NCBI RefSeq assembly: GCF_020497125.1
Contig: NC_059079.1
Location: 53,517,114 to 53,581,113 of the forward strand
Source of the DNA: Mauremys mutica
Lineage: Eukaryota; Chordata; Testudines; Geoemydidae
Length of the DNA: 64,000 nucleotides
Reading direction: 5' to 3'
Position numbers and translations under genes: made by a program. Position 1 is the stretch's first letter; every line of letters begins with the position of its first letter. Below the pieces are notes generated by a model. It was not told the DNA's origin. It saw only the letters and a list, made by a program, of their open reading frames with translations, and searched no databases. Below are positions 1 through 12,160 of the stretch, one piece after another.

Positions 1-158
1 GACCCAGAGCAAGTGAAGGACCCGCCGCCGAAGACTAGGAGCACCACCCGATGAGTACAAGCCCCATGTGTTTTTTTTATTTTTTTTTTAAGTCATCCCT
101 GCTGGGGCCCCGTCGAAACTGTTTGAATTGGGCCCCGCACTTCCTAAAGCCGGCCCTG
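1..158. mobile_element. Right end of a hAT-type MITE (GCCGGCCCTG terminus)
   Basis: The segment ends in AGCCGGCCCTG at 158, the same terminus as the MITEs at 41545-42243 and 62004-62193 (CAGGGCCGGCTCC ends). Its other end and its target duplication are outside the window, so it is assigned by its terminus only. Confidence 0.5.
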
Positions 159-484
159 CCAATGATCATAAACCGCTATAATTACATCGCTTGTGCATAT
201 TCACACAACGTTCCTTGTGTTGGTGGAGTGCATCCATAGTTGGCGCTCTAGCATCAATAGAGAGAGCAGTGCACTGTGGGTAGCTATCCCACTGTTCAAC
301 TCACCACCTTCTGCAGCTAGGAGTTGTAGGGAAGTGGAGTGGATTGCAGTGCATCATGGGTGCAGGCTCAACATCCCACATTGCAGTATTTTCTGTCCCA
401 TCATTCCATGGGCTTCCGAAAACATTTCACGCCATTTTTCAACAGCCCCCATATACTGTGCACTCCCCATCTCTTCCTGAAACC

Positions 485-1540
485 ATGGATCCTGCACTGC
501 TCTCTAGTGTTGCAATCAGTGTTCTGAACACAATGCAGCTGACAATGCAGTATTACATAAGCTTTGAATCTGAACAGGAATCCATGATGCAAGCCCTGCT
601 GTGTGCCATGGAAAGAAAATTCCAGATTACTTTTGGCATTCACAGAGCAGCTGCACACAGTGGACCATCACTTTTGGGCTTGGGAAACAAGCACTGAGTG
701 GTGGGATAGCATCGTTACGCACGTCTGGGATGATGAGCAGTGGCTGCAGAACTTTCGGAGGCCCAAAGCCACCTCCCTGGAACTGTGTGTGGAGCTCACC
801 CCAGCCCCATGGTGCACGCACACCAAAATGAGAGCTGCCCTTTCGGTGGAGAAATGTGTGGCAATTGCTGTGTGGAAGCTAGCAACTCCAGACTGCTACC
901 AGTCAGTCACAAATCGGTTTGGAGTCAGGAAGTCCACCGTGGGGGTTGCATTGATGCAAGTGTGCAGGGTCATTAATTGCATCCTGCTATAAAGGACTGT
1001 GATTCTTGAAAATGTGCATGAAATAGTGGCTGGCTTTGTGGCAATGGGATTCTCTAACTGCAACAGGGCAATACATGGCATTCATATCCCAATTTTGGCC
1101 CCAGACCATCTGCTGACAGAGTACATCAATAAGAAAGGGGTACTTCTCCATGGCATTGCAGGTACTTGTGGATCACCGGGGTCATTTCACTGATATTAAT
1201 GCAGGGTGGTCAGAGAAGATGCATGCCACATGCATCTTCATGAACGCTGGCATGTACAGAAAGCTGAAAGCAGGGACTTTCTTTCCAGACCAGAAAACAC
1301 TAATACAGGATGCTGAAATGTCCATAGTGATCCTGGGAATGTGTGTTTGGCAAATTAAAGGCTCACTGGCATTGCCTTTATGGCAAGTTAGACCTCAATG
1401 AGGAAAATATTCCCATGGTCATAGTGGCCTGCTGTAGACAGTTTCACAAATATTATGCAAAGGGGAAAAGTTTCCCTAGGAGTTGAGCATGGATGCATAT
1501 CGCCCAGCAGCTGATTTTGAGCAGTCAGATACCAGGATTA
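485..1540 (+). pseudogene. Harbinger (HARBI1-like) transposase remnant
   Basis: This is a decayed DDE transposase. It starts at ATG 485 (MDPALLSS, matching MEPAAIIA of the 51886 copy). The region 603-992 reads through FWAWETSTEWWD, the helix-turn-helix-like YQSVTNRFGVRKSTV, then a stop near 990. The first catalytic Asp, in the AIDGTHIPI motif, is here AIHGIHIPI (about 1071-1097), so D is replaced by H. A frameshift near 1140 moves the reading to LVDHRGHFTDI and FFPDQK. After VILG (about 1330-1341) the frame jumps to the FGKLK motif that normally follows the catalytic Glu, so the second Asp region, the Glu and the sequence between are deleted. Remnants of the C-terminal ENIPMVIVACC motif follow. 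It cannot encode active enzyme. Confidence 0.85.
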
Positions 1541-1965
1541 TTAGAGGGGCACAACAGGGGGCTATTTGAATCAGGGAGGCTTTGAAGCACCATTTTGACA
1601 ATGAGCACCAGTAATGTGTCTTTAAGTAATGCATTCTTCCGTGTTTTGTTTACATGCCATCTGGAATAACCATTTTGATGATTGCTTCCTGACTGTAATT
1701 TGTAGTCTGCAAATGTGCCAATTGCCACAGCAGCAACTGCTGTGAGTAGGAGACAAATAAAGATTAATTTTGTTTCAGAGTTGTTGTTTTTTATTAAACA
1801 GGAATAAGCAACAAACAGAAAATGCCTTCTTAAAAGGGACAAAACAGTGAGAGAAGCATTCTCCTGAGGGAGGCTCTCATAGCTGTGTGTAAGTCTAGCT
1901 ATCACTGGGGAATCTGTCCGAAGGGGTAAAGTGAATAGGTCCTGCAATGGGCCAGGAAGATGCAA

Positions 1966-3086
1966 GAACATAAGAACGGCCCTACTGGGTCAGACCAAAG
2001 GTCCATCTAGCCCAGTATCCTGTCTTCCGACAGTGGTCAGTGCCAGGTGACTCAAAGGGAATGAACAAGACAGGTAATCATCAAGTGATCCATCCCCTGT
2101 CACTCATTCCCAGCTTCTAGCAAACAGAGGTTAGGGACACCATTCCTGCCCATCCTGGCTAATAGCCATTGATGGACCTATGTTCCAAGAATTTATCTAG
2201 TTTTTTTGAACCCTGTTATGGTCTTGGCCTTCACAACATCCTCTGGCAAGGAGTACCACAGGTTGACTATGTGTTGTGTGAAGAAATACTTCCTTTTATT
2301 TGTTTTAAACCTGCAGCCTATTAATTTCATTTGGTGACCCCTAGCACTTGTGTTATGAAAAGTAGTAAACAACACTTCCTTATCTACTTTCTCTACACCA
2401 GTCGTGATTTTATAGACCTCAAGCATATCTCCCCTTAGCTGTCTCTTTTCCAAGCTGAAAAGTCCCAGTTTTATTAATCTCTCCTCATACGGAAGCCATT
2501 CCATGCCCCTAATAATTTTTGTTGCCTTTTTCTGAACCTTTTCCAAGTCCAATATATCATTTTTGAGATGGGGCGACCACGTCTGCACACAGTATTCAAG
2601 ATGTGAGCATACCATGGATTTATATAGAGCAGGGATCGGCAACCTTTGGCACGCGCTGCTTCCCGCAGCCCCCATTGGCCTGGAACAGCAAACCGTGGCC
2701 AGTGGGAGCTGTGATCGGCCAAACCTGTGGACGTGGCAGGTAAACAAAGCGTCCCGACCTGCCAGCAGATTTCCATGACAGGCCACCTGCCAAAGGTTGC
2801 CAATCCCTGATATAGAGGCAACATGATATTTTCTGTCCTATTATCTATCCCTTTCTTAATTATTCCCACATTTTGTTCATTTTTTGACTGCCGCTGCACA
2901 TTGAGTGGATGTTTTCAGAGAACTATCCACAATGACTCCAAGAGCTCTTTCTTGAATGGTAACAGCTAATTTAGACCCCATCATTTTATATGTATAGCTG
3001 GGATTATGCTTTTCAATGTGCGTTACTTTGGATTTATCAACATTAAATTTCATCTGCCATTTTGTTATCCAGAGAATGTGTGGGTG
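1966..3086 (-). mobile_element. CR1 LINE, 5'-truncated, minus orientation
   Basis: On the minus strand this encodes the C-terminal part of a CR1 reverse transcriptase: [20 protein letters not shown] at about 2613-2554, then [11 protein letters not shown], and the terminal [18 protein letters not shown] segment near 2290-2230. The 3' UTR follows, ending at 1966-1985 in the TTCTTATGTTCTTG-type terminus. The 5' end is truncated near 3086, typical of CR1. It is interrupted by the MITE at 2630-2809. It lies between the two gene remnants of the Harbinger element and so inserted later than that element. Confidence 0.9.
2630..2809. mobile_element. hAT MITE (CAGGGATCGGCAACC ends) inside the CR1
   Basis: It begins CAGGGATCGGCAACC and ends GGTTGCCAATCCCTG, terminal inverted repeats of about 15 bp with one mismatch. 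It is flanked by a perfect 8-bp duplication, ATATAGAG, at 2622-2629 and 2810-2817, as expected for hAT transposition. It interrupts the CR1 reverse transcriptase region. Confidence 0.9.
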
Positions 3087-3089
3087 GGA

Positions 3090-3415
3090 TTTGAGGAGCG
3101 CATGGTAAGCAGTTCTGTATGGGTTCTGGGGAGAAAGCATGCATGTGTTCTGCTTGCAGCACGATTAGGGACTTCAGCATCTCCGTGTGGTCCTCTATTA
3201 TTTTTATCATCCGCTCCTGGCCCTCGAAAATTTGTTCCTGCCCTGCTTCCTCTCCTGCCTATCTATTTTTAATTATTCATTAATTATCTCTCTCCCTGCT
3301 CTGTGTTCTTGATCCGTGATGTCAGAGGATTGGAAATCTCCCAAAACATGTCCTCCTCGCTCTTTCTTGGTCACCTCTTTATCTGGAGGAGGCGCTCCGC
3401 TGGCATGTAGGGGGT
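3090..3415 (-). pseudogene. Myb-like accessory gene remnant, second exon
   Basis: The minus strand reads AERLLQIKR, a stop, then PRKSEEDMF, the same layout as the second exon of the accessory gene at 54000-54428 (LAQIRQRKKK...DDMFSEL). It is cut on its 3' side by the CR1 insertion. The assignment rests on position and the short basic motif. Confidence 0.55.
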
Positions 3416-3784
3416 CTCCTTAAGGGCACATCTGCAGAAGCACAATAAACAATAAACAGAGGCATAATTATTAGTGCACTCACAGCACTGAATCATAATA
3501 GCAAAGTACACCTCTTCTCACTGTCCCTTGGAAAGCACACAGCTCAGTGAATGCCCTAAACATTGTTAGTTCGGCCCGGGGGGTGGACGCGTTCAAGATG
3601 GGGCAAAGGTTCTAGGTGTTTTTTTAAGGGGATCACTAGGGACAATATTGTAAATTCTGCCTCCATTTTCCACAAGTGGGGGTCATTGAAGCAGATATCT
3701 CACTCCTGAGGGTAACCCACTTCTAGCTTATAACAAAGCAAAGGACAGTTCTACCTCATGTAATCGAGCAGTATCAACTCAAAA

Positions 3785-4500
3785 TGAGCACTCACCAGTG
3801 CATAATGTGTGCCAGAGATGGAGTGCTGGGACTGAAACTTCAGGGGTGAAGAAGAGGTCCTGGCTTGCCACGGTACTGGACGACCCGGTCGCCTGTCCCA
3901 TCTCATCCTCCAACTCCACTTCCTCGTCCACCATTTTGTCCTCAGGGTTGAGTCCACTGGCCGCTGTCTCCAGCCCCTGTGAAGTATCCATGGGGCTTTT
4001 GGCAGTGGGGGTCACCGCTGAGGATGGTGTCCAGCTCCAGATCTGCAGCGCAGCACCAGAGTGACGGTTTGACTCCCTTGCCTCAGCTCCTTGATCTTTG
4101 TACGGTACTGATGCGTGTCCTGTTCATAGGCCTTACCCAGCATGCCACGAGAAATCTTCCCATAAGTATCAAAGTTCCTACAGCTGGAGCGTAGCTGGGA
4201 CTGCACAGTAGGGTGACCAGATATCTTGATTTTATAGTGACAGTCCCGATATTCAGGGCATTTTCTTATATAGGTGCCTATTACCCCCAATCCCCTGTCC
4301 TGATTTTTCACACTTTCTATCTGGTCACCCTACTGCACAGTCTCCTCTCCCCACAGAGCCAGCAGATTCAACAGCTCTGGTGTTTTGCACACAGGAGATC
4401 ATTTAGTGCATGGAGCCGCCCTGGTCAGCTGGAAAGATGCAATGTGAGCTGTCAACGCTGAGCAAACAGGAAGTGGAATTTCAAAAATTCCCAAGCCTTT
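3785..4500 (-). pseudogene. Myb/SANT-like accessory gene remnant, first exon
   Basis: The minus strand contains RTKIKELRQG near 4130-4100, matching the CRVKIKDLRQGYQK helix of the intact copy at 55327-55903, then an acidic segment (EDKMVDEEVELEDEMG) and SQDLFFTPE, which parallels SQDLFITLTE. It is interrupted by the 124-bp MITE at 4209-4332 and by stops. In intact elements this gene supplies the DNA-binding partner of the Harbinger transposase. Confidence 0.7.
4209..4332. mobile_element. hAT-type MITE (TAGGGTGACCAGA ends)
   Basis: Terminal inverted repeats are TAGGGTGACCAGAT and ATCTGGTCACCCTA. A perfect 8-bp target duplication CTGCACAG flanks it at 4201-4208 and 4333-4340. A second copy of the same family is at 38259-38381. 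It lies inside the Myb-like pseudogene. Confidence 0.92.
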
Positions 4501-4821
4501 TGGAGTGGGGGGCAGATGCCTTTGTACCTGGGTGCAGGGCAGCGGAGTTTGAACTGCTAACCAGAGCGGTCAGGATGGGCATTGTGGGACACCTCCTGGA
4601 GGTTATTTGTGGCCACATAACTAAGCATGGCGTCTACACTGACACTGCGTCGATCTAATTTTGCCGCAAAAAGCTCTATGCCTCTCATCAAGGTGGTTTT
4701 ATTTTTGTGGAGTAGCAGGAGAGTTAAATTGGCAGAAGGAGCATTGTAGTGTGTACACCTCCACTATTTTGTCGATGAAAGCCAACTTTTGTCAGCACAA
4801 CTGTATAAGATAGACAAGGCC

Positions 4822-5632
4822 TGATTTTCCAACAACCATGACAATTGATATGACTACATGCTGATAGTTCACATTGATTAGGCTGTAATTTTATTTCTTT
4901 GTTTTGAAACTACACTATAAATGTCAAGTCTTCCAAACTAATCTTGGGAATTTTAGGCCTCTCTCACACACACAGAATTGATTACATATGAAAGGATTTT
5001 TTTAAAAAGGAATGGTTGCATGTTATTGAACAAAGACTGGACTTTCTAAAACTATAAAGGCACAAAACTCAGCTTAATACAACCAATATGGTGTTTGGTC
5101 AGTTGCTTAGGGACAGGCTCAAACACCACTACATAGAATTGTCTGCCAATGAATTTGAAAGCCATTAAGAATGTTGATATTTGCCTCCCCAAGACAAGTT
5201 TGAAAAAAACATTCCTCAGTAAATAAACAGGAAAAGTTCTCAATAAGTAAACTGATAAGTTGTTCACTATGGTGTATTTAAAGGACTTTCCACACTGTCA
5301 TCTGGCTGCATGTTTACATGAGAGTTGGAGAGTGATCACTCTGGGAAATCCTAAAATCATCCTGATTACAGATAACTCATAAACGCTGCTATGGTGTTTG
5401 TAGTTTTGGCAAACACCAGTTAATCCGCATACAATACAAAACATCTATACAGTGGAGATTTGGTATGGAGGGCTAGATGGTCCAGAAAACTAGTAAAGAC
5501 ATATGGAGTCTTTCCCCTCTCTGCCATCAGATCAGTAGTGGCTGAAAGTTGTTTGTTACCATACGATGGATGTTTGGTGGCCTATGTGAAATAAGTGGTC
5601 TTTGTCCAGTTCTACAGCACATGGTAATTAAA
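4822..5632. other. Intron sequence, nothing recognised
   Basis: AT-rich sequence. The short open frames here have no domain-like content, and I see no repeat ends. Confidence 0.5.
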
Positions 5633-5759
5633 AAGCGACAAAGAGTCCTGTGGCACCTTAAAGACTAACAGAAGTATTGGAGCATAAGCTTTTTTGGGTG
5701 AATACCCACTTGGTCAGACACATTTGTCAGATCCAGACTAACACGGCTACCCCTCTGAT
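5633..5759 (+). mobile_element. Penelope-like/SINE-like repeat with inverted left part
   Basis: The left part (CAAAGAGTCCTGTGGCACC onward) reads in the reverse orientation of the family and the right tail (CAGACTAACACGGCTACCCC) in the forward orientation. One 14-bp duplication, ACATGGTAATTAAA, flanks the whole unit at 5619-5632 and 5760-5773, so it inserted as one event. The hammerhead-like core on the minus strand is decayed (CTGACCA, and AAAA in place of GAAA). Confidence 0.75.
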
Positions 5760-5773
5760 ACATGGTAATTAAA

Positions 5774-7241
5774 GCAGACCAACTAAGTACTGATTGGTCA
5801 GTGAACTATATTCTTATCTTACCCTGAGTGTTCATTCCTCTAGGTTAGCAAAGGCAGCATCAGGGAAAACTGACTACTATGCCCAGGCTTCACCTTATTA
5901 TGAATAAAGGCCTTATTCTATGGTCATTATTCAATAGATTTGTCTAAATGAGGCCTGAGCTGGTTCAGGATTGGGATTTAAGGCATTAAACCAACCATGA
6001 GAAACTTAATTATGAAAGGCAGATGGCCTTTACTAACTTCCTGTTTTCATCATGTCATTGCAGTACAATACCTACTAGCCTAAATTCTCCCATTTAGTAG
6101 TATAAATTTGAAGTAGCAGCAGGGTTTTACCAGAGTTACATTAGTGTAAGAGAGCAGACTTTGGCCCTATGTGCCTTTAAAACTGTCCAGCTACAAGCAC
6201 ATTTGGCCACTTCTTTTCTAGCTAATATGTGACTCATGAAGGAAATAAACCAATTTTTCCCCCATACAACATAGCACTTTCCTTTAGTTTAGATGGTCTT
6301 AATATTAAAATGAGTAACACTAACTGATTCCATTTCTTATCAGTGCATATTATACAGTATATTGCTGTTGTACATTAAATTGAAGTCAGATACTGAAACG
6401 CTACCTTTGAAAGAAATGTTTAAGACAAGACATCATTGAGTATATCCAGTTATTTAGAAAATATGCATTTTTTGAAAATGAAAAATATATACACTGCAAA
6501 GCAAAATAAAATAATGCATACACCATGAAAACTGTACAGCCTTATTAGATAACCACCACTCTTAAGAGATCACCCCGCAAAGTATAATTCTGCTCCACAC
6601 TTTAATTAGAAAGCTGCCTTTAGTAAGCAACTGATTTTTCTTATTTTCACTGTACAGTGTACCCTACCTTTGTCCTTTCAATTAATGTGAAAGCTGTTCA
6701 TCAGAACTCTCTATAGTAAGGCCAAAATGTGCAAATGTGAGTGCCTACAATTAGCTACATAAATCTATATTTAGTCAAGTAACAAGTGTCTTGGTTTTCA
6801 TACAAGTTGAGCAACCCCGCTTCCCCAGGGGAGTCTGGAGCGCTTGGCTCAGGAAAAATCGGGATACTTGTTTAGGGGAAGATTTTCAAAGGCACAAATG
6901 GCAGTTAGGTAACCCCATGTAAAAATGTTGGCATAGGTACATTATACTGGAAAAATCCTATAGATAGTAATGAGCTCCAGTACTGCTTCCTATCCCATAC
7001 CTGGAAATCTGCCACATATACCAATATGTAATAGGCTGTGGGAGTGGTCTCCAGACAAGAAGAAGTTACCCATTCACCCTGTTTATGGGGAATGCTTCAC
7101 CAGTCAACAGCCCCAGACCTGAGGCCTACAGCCCCTGTCTCCACTTGAACTGCGACTCACTCACCCTCCCTCTCCCACTCCAAGACACTCATTTTTCCTG
7201 TTATCTAAATTGTAAAAGCTAGGAGTAGCATAAATCTGAAT
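5774..7241. other. Intron sequence, nothing recognised
   Basis: AT-rich, no convincing open frame, no paired repeat ends. Confidence 0.5.
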
Positions 7242-7618
7242 TAGGGATGTAAATATTGTTTACCCAGTTAACCGATTAAAATTATACCATTTAACCAGTT
7301 AACCGATTAAAGGGAGAGGGGTGGGGCTGCTCCGGCCAGCAGGCATGCGGCTAGGGCTGTTTCTGGGGTCAGCTGGCGCGCCCTGGGGCTGCTGCTCCGG
7401 GCGGCAGGGCTGTGGCTCGGGTTGACTGACTGGCCAACGTCGCCCAGGAATGCTGCTCCGGCTGGCCAGCAGGGCTGGGGTCAGCGGGGACAAAGTCCGC
7501 TGGCCGGTGGGGCTGCTCAGGCCAGCCGGGAGCTGGGGGTTAATGGTTAAGCTGGGTTAACCAGTAATACTAATGCTTACTAGTTAACCAGTTAACCATT
7601 TACTATTTTACATCCCTA
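7242..7618. mobile_element. hAT-type MITE (TAGGGATGTAAA ends)
   Basis: Ends TAGGGATGTAAATA and TATTTTACATCCCTA are inverted, followed inward by repeated GTTAACC/GGTTAAC blocks on both sides. The flanking 8-mers are ATCTGAAT (7234-7241) and GTCTGAAT (7619-7626), one mismatch. The GC-rich middle (about 7310-7540) contains a short minus-strand open frame that I regard as chance. Confidence 0.8.
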
Positions 7619-7626
7619 GTCTGAAT

Positions 7627-8821
7627 ATGGGGTAAGTTGTGAACAATGCAATATTGCACATGGAGCGTCATGAAAATGATGAAGAATCACAGGAAGAGTT
7701 GCTTTCTGCTAATATTGAACACACAACTATATTAAAACAACAAAAATAATATTTTCCCTCAAACTTCTCTCTATGATTCTCTGTAGAGCTTCTGACTCTA
7801 ACCTCCCCATGTCCCTTATGTGTGGCTACTAGCTACAGATTTGAAGAACCAGTACACATTTCTCCTTTCATACTTCCAGACGAGTGGCTTATTCTTGGGG
7901 AAGGGGCATGTAAGGAGTAACCTTAAATACCCAGGATAGAATTGGGCCCTATGTTCTGGGACTTCACCCAACTACTGTGCAGTGAGCTGCAAATGGGTGA
8001 CATTTTATTGTGATATTTTCTTTCTCTGTCAACAGAAATTGATAACTACAGATGTGAGGAAGAGGAGGAAAATACCTACAGCCCAAAATCTCTCCACCAG
8101 TAGCCCCAGAGAATGTAAGTATTAGTACTCCCTTACATCACCATCTGGGAAGAACAATTTGTAACATAAGGCCTGATTCTGCATGATGAACCTCCTTAAC
8201 TCCCACTGAAGTCAATGAAAGTTGTGGGTGCCCTCCACTTCAAAGTTGGCAATAGGCACTTTACAGGAATGGGTCAACAGTTTATCTACCCAACAAAACC
8301 CCATGTGATAAATGCTCCACTGGAATCTTTACATACATAAGCAGTCAATTAGTAATTTCAACTGTAGCTTGGTGAATGCTCCTTACAATCAACAATTCCT
8401 CCCTTGGGCTCTGATCCAAAACTCAATGACCTCAGTGGGCATTGGACTGAGCCTTTGCTGATGAGTGGCTCAGTAGTTGAAAGTTTTCATAAAGTATTAA
8501 AATTTCTTCCTACATAATATCCTCTTATGACTCAGATGCTCTTGGCTCTGAGCCTTCGGCCTGGGTTTAATTATATTAATTTCAGAAAAGCCCCAGAACT
8601 GCAATGAGCAACATTTACAAGATCATTTCATTGGGGGAGGGAGGGCAAGAGAAAGATGTGTTTTTTCAATTGCAGTGACTTTTTACTATGTTCAGCCTTA
8701 ATTGAGGCTAAAAACCAATAATTTTAAATTAAAAAATTCACTTTACTTAAGAAGGGTAATAACAAGAGATTTGTTAAAGGAGTGTGACTGGATACAGAAC
8801 TTTTCACCTCCAGGTTGATAT
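7627..8821. other. Intron sequence; weak palindromic repeat trace near 8167-8230
   Basis: Contains GGCCTGATTCTGC and GAAGTCAATGAAAG, pieces of a short repeat that recurs at 23845-23905 and 43430-43480. Nothing else recognised. Confidence 0.4.
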
Positions 8822-8991
8822 TCAAATCAAAACCAGATATCAGATGGTAACAACGTTCAAAGACTGACTATGTGGTGACCTAAGCCACATGAGTTGGTGC
8901 CCTCGGTCAAATCAAAACCAGATATCAGATGGTAACAACGTTCAAAGACTGACTATGTGGTGACCTAAGCCACATGAGTTGGTGGCCTCGG
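8822..8991. repeat. 85-bp tandem duplication, two nearly identical copies
   Basis: Copy 1 is 8822-8906 and copy 2 is 8907-8991. They appear to differ at one base (GGTGCCCTCGG versus GGTGGCCTCGG). The high identity suggests a recent duplication. Confidence 0.95.
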
Positions 8992-9448
8992 TCCAGTCCT
9001 TACTGGATAGTATCATATCCCAGTCACCAACCTCACTGCACCTTCATTCCAGTTTCAGCAGAGAGGCCAAGGTATGAATAAACCCATAGACTGAACTGCC
9101 TTCTCATGCCTAGAGGCAGCCCCCCAGAACAAATCTGAGGCCCATTGACAAGGCAGTGAACAGATCAGTTGCACTTCTGCTTTCCACACTCCCTGGACTC
9201 TGCAGAAAAAGGACATCAGCCTGCGTGTGTTAATCTGGCACCCCGTGTGTTAATCTGGCACCCTTCAAAAGCCGTGCATTCATTTTTACTAGTAAGTGAA
9301 TAAGAGAATACACAGGAAGTTCTTAGAAAGACATCCACAAAGTTATGCATTAGTAAAGGAAACAGCCTCCCATGTAACACTGAAAGATAACAAAATGACA
9401 GAGATACTAATGCTATCATGTAACACCACAGGACAGCACAAAATCTTT

Positions 9449-9561
9449 CAGGCTGGGATTTTGAACAGGAGACTAATAGAGTTAGGTGCCCACTGTTAAT
9501 CGAGATTCAGTGGGAGCTGGCTGCTTATCTCCCTTTAAGTGCCTTTGAAAATCCCAGCCTT
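9449..9561. repeat. Short palindromic interspersed repeat
   Basis: CAGGCTGGGATTTTGAA at the left is mirrored by TTTGAAAATCCCAGCCTTG at the right. It resembles a small MITE; no target duplication could be fixed. Confidence 0.55.
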
Positions 9562-11639
9562 GTAATAACTCCTTGATGTTTCTCTTGTGCACATGTAAAA
9601 CTTTACCTGAGGGTTTCAGCTTTAAAAAATAAAAGTTGTTCAAAATTCTTGTAAAACAAAACATAACATGGAGATCTGCAAAATTCTTGAGGGACAAAAA
9701 TTGATAAGGATCCTGTGTCCAGTGTAACTAGTGCTGAATTTAGCTGGTGGGAGCAAAGCACAGATTTTTCCAATGTATATTAACTAACTGCAATAAGGAA
9801 TAGTAACAAAGTATGTGCTCATTAATCCACAATGGAGAGTAGCCTACATGAATTTAATATATTATATACTCTTCCCTTTTTAAAAAAGTACAGTGATATC
9901 ACTCAGACTTGACAGATATTCTCAGCCTCTATTTGAGGGCGTTCAAAATATAGTTATGATCACATTGTAAATCCCGATTCTCTCAGTTGGACAACTCTAA
10001 TAAGTAGTGCTTTATTGCTCTTGGTGCCTCTAATTTGGATGACATTATACAGTACCCAGTATGGAGTCAGAGAGTTATTAGCTGGGATTTAAACTAATGA
10101 AATATGGTTTAAATTAAATACGCTTTAAGGTTTAACTCTAGTTCCAAGAAAAATATACCACTTAGAAGCACATCCTCGCTGGTAGACAGAAAACTTATCA
10201 TTATTGGCAAACAAACATGGAAAGCTGGAGGCCAAGAACCCTGACTCCATGTGGTTAAAAACCAAGGCAGTGCCAATGGGCATTAAATGTTACAAATGTT
10301 TAAAAGAATTGATGTGAGCCAAGTCTTTCTTTTGTGGGGAAACAAATGAATTTCCAGGATCCTGAAATCAGTGAGTGACCCACCTTCCAACCTATTCAGG
10401 TGAGCCTTCTGAACTGCCCTATAGGTCTGGTCTCGGTAAGGGGTCCAACAGCATCATTTCTGAAATTACTTTGATGGTTTCCAGCCAATTCTCAATGGAT
10501 AGTTGCCTAAATTACAAAAACGACTGCCATGGTTGGCAACTCGATTGATAAGTCCCACAAGAGAGGACTGAAGGAGGCATGAAGAGTGTATGAATCTCTC
10601 ATATCTAGGTGGTCCCTCTAGGTCAGAGTTGAGCCACACTTGTGAGGCATTGTGGGAAAATTCTGATTAGCTGCTCCCTGTACTGCACCTCTTCTGTGCA
10701 TAAAGAATTTTAGTTTTCAAGGTTGTCAACCTACCACTTTTCAAGAGTACAGAAGTTCACACACTATTTATCGTTTCCAGATAAAATACTAGCAAAGTAA
10801 AAATACTTTTGTTTATTATATGCACGCTTTGCCCAACTAATTTGCTTCTTTCAATCTAAACTAAAAGATAAACAACTGATAAGAACCACACCACTGCTTC
10901 CTTACTGTACTGAGTGGCATGCAATGACAACTATTTACTGAAACTGGTCTACATTCCTAACACATACTGAATATCTAAAAGGGTCATCGGATTATTTTTT
11001 GGTTTTGTTTTTTTCCCTGTTAATGGCAATCTTTTTGCAACCCAGGAACAAACTTTTACAATTCTTTATCCATGATGAACTATAGCTCAGTCCAGGGCTA
11101 TGTTGTATGAAACTATTTCTGTCTCCTCTTTTGCTATGTATATATTGGCAATGCTTTTTCAACACTTATAATGGTGCTGGAGGAGGAAATATATATAGCT
11201 ACAAACTGTGCAGTGCTATTTTGGGACAGACCGTCTGAATATTTTATTCTTTTAATGTTAATTCAAGAAAGATTGAAAACTATTTTTAAATTCAAAACTT
11301 AAAACAGTTCGTAATATATTAACAAATTAATGTCATATACTGTAACATCCAGGACAGGTTCCCTTTCCTTTCCTTTTAAATGTGCCCAAGGCACACAATA
11401 ACAATTGAAAACATGGGTGGCTCAGTCTAAAACTCCAGCAACAAAACTTTCCTGAAGGATAGTGAGTATTAAACATAGTTAGCCACTCATCTACACAAGA
11501 TATAAACGGAACAGCACTCCCAACAACAGCTCAGTGTTCCTGCAAGCAGGATTCTGTTACTTAAGAACAACTGACAGGTGACTAACATTTGTGAGTGCCA
11601 CATATACACCACACAACAGTCATGCTTGTAGCTTCTCAG
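9562..11639. other. Intron sequence, nothing recognised
   Basis: AT-rich unique-looking sequence with no domain-bearing open frame and no paired repeat ends. Confidence 0.45.
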
Positions 11640-12160
11640 GGTAGGTCTTCATTGCAGAATTAAGCAATCTACACTCAAGTTACTCCATTGGAGTTAGCCT
11701 AGCTCTAGTGAGAGTGGGCACACTAAAATAACACCTGAGTTGCTGTGTCCACATTGGCACCGTACTTACTGGTGTGTGGCACTAAGATTTCAGTGGGGCA
11801 CCCACATCCCATGATTCTTAACAATATAGTCAACTGAGCTGTCTATTAATTCTTTCCCAGTGAATTGTGGACAAACTCATCTATCCTTTCTGGGCACATG
11901 TGGAAAACTGTGGGAAGGCATCACAGGACGAGTGGCATTTCAATGGCACCAGCCTGCATCCACACGACACAGTGGTTGTGTTAGCAGCTTGTGAGTTGTG
12001 TTCATCTGAGTTTTAACCTATACCCAGTCAACTGAAGTTAAAAGTACAGCTGCACTTGAGTTAAGGGTTTTGTGTGTGGACAAGAGTATTGACCTAACAC
12101 TACTCATGTTAGAATTCGAGTTCACTTTGCAGTAAACGCAAGCTCTGAGGACAGGATACC
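11640..12160. mobile_element. Possible old Harbinger-type MITE
   Basis: Starts GGGTAGGTCTTCATTGCAG and, toward the right, has GTGTGGACAAGAGT and CACTTTGCAGT, the kind of inverted GTCTNCA ends seen in the clearer Harbinger MITEs here. Ends are eroded and no 3-bp target duplication was settled. Confidence 0.35.

Larger units (their letters stand above)
1..4821 (+). mobile_element. Degenerate two-gene PIF/Harbinger element (left end beyond the window)
   Basis: This copy has the same layout as the better copy at 51508-56293: a transposase remnant on + (485-1540) and a Myb/SANT-like remnant on - (about 3090-4500). The right end reads TAGACAAGGCC at 4811-4821, matching the GGCCTGGTCTACACTA-type terminus of the other Harbinger copies in reverse complement. 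It has been invaded by a CR1 LINE (about 1966-3086), a MITE (4209-4332) and, near the left edge, what looks like a hAT MITE end (1-158). Its left terminus is not in the window. Confidence 0.75.

Noticed and set aside
8822..8991. CRISPR-like repeat
   Set aside because: Only two directly adjacent copies with no spacers, in a vertebrate intron.
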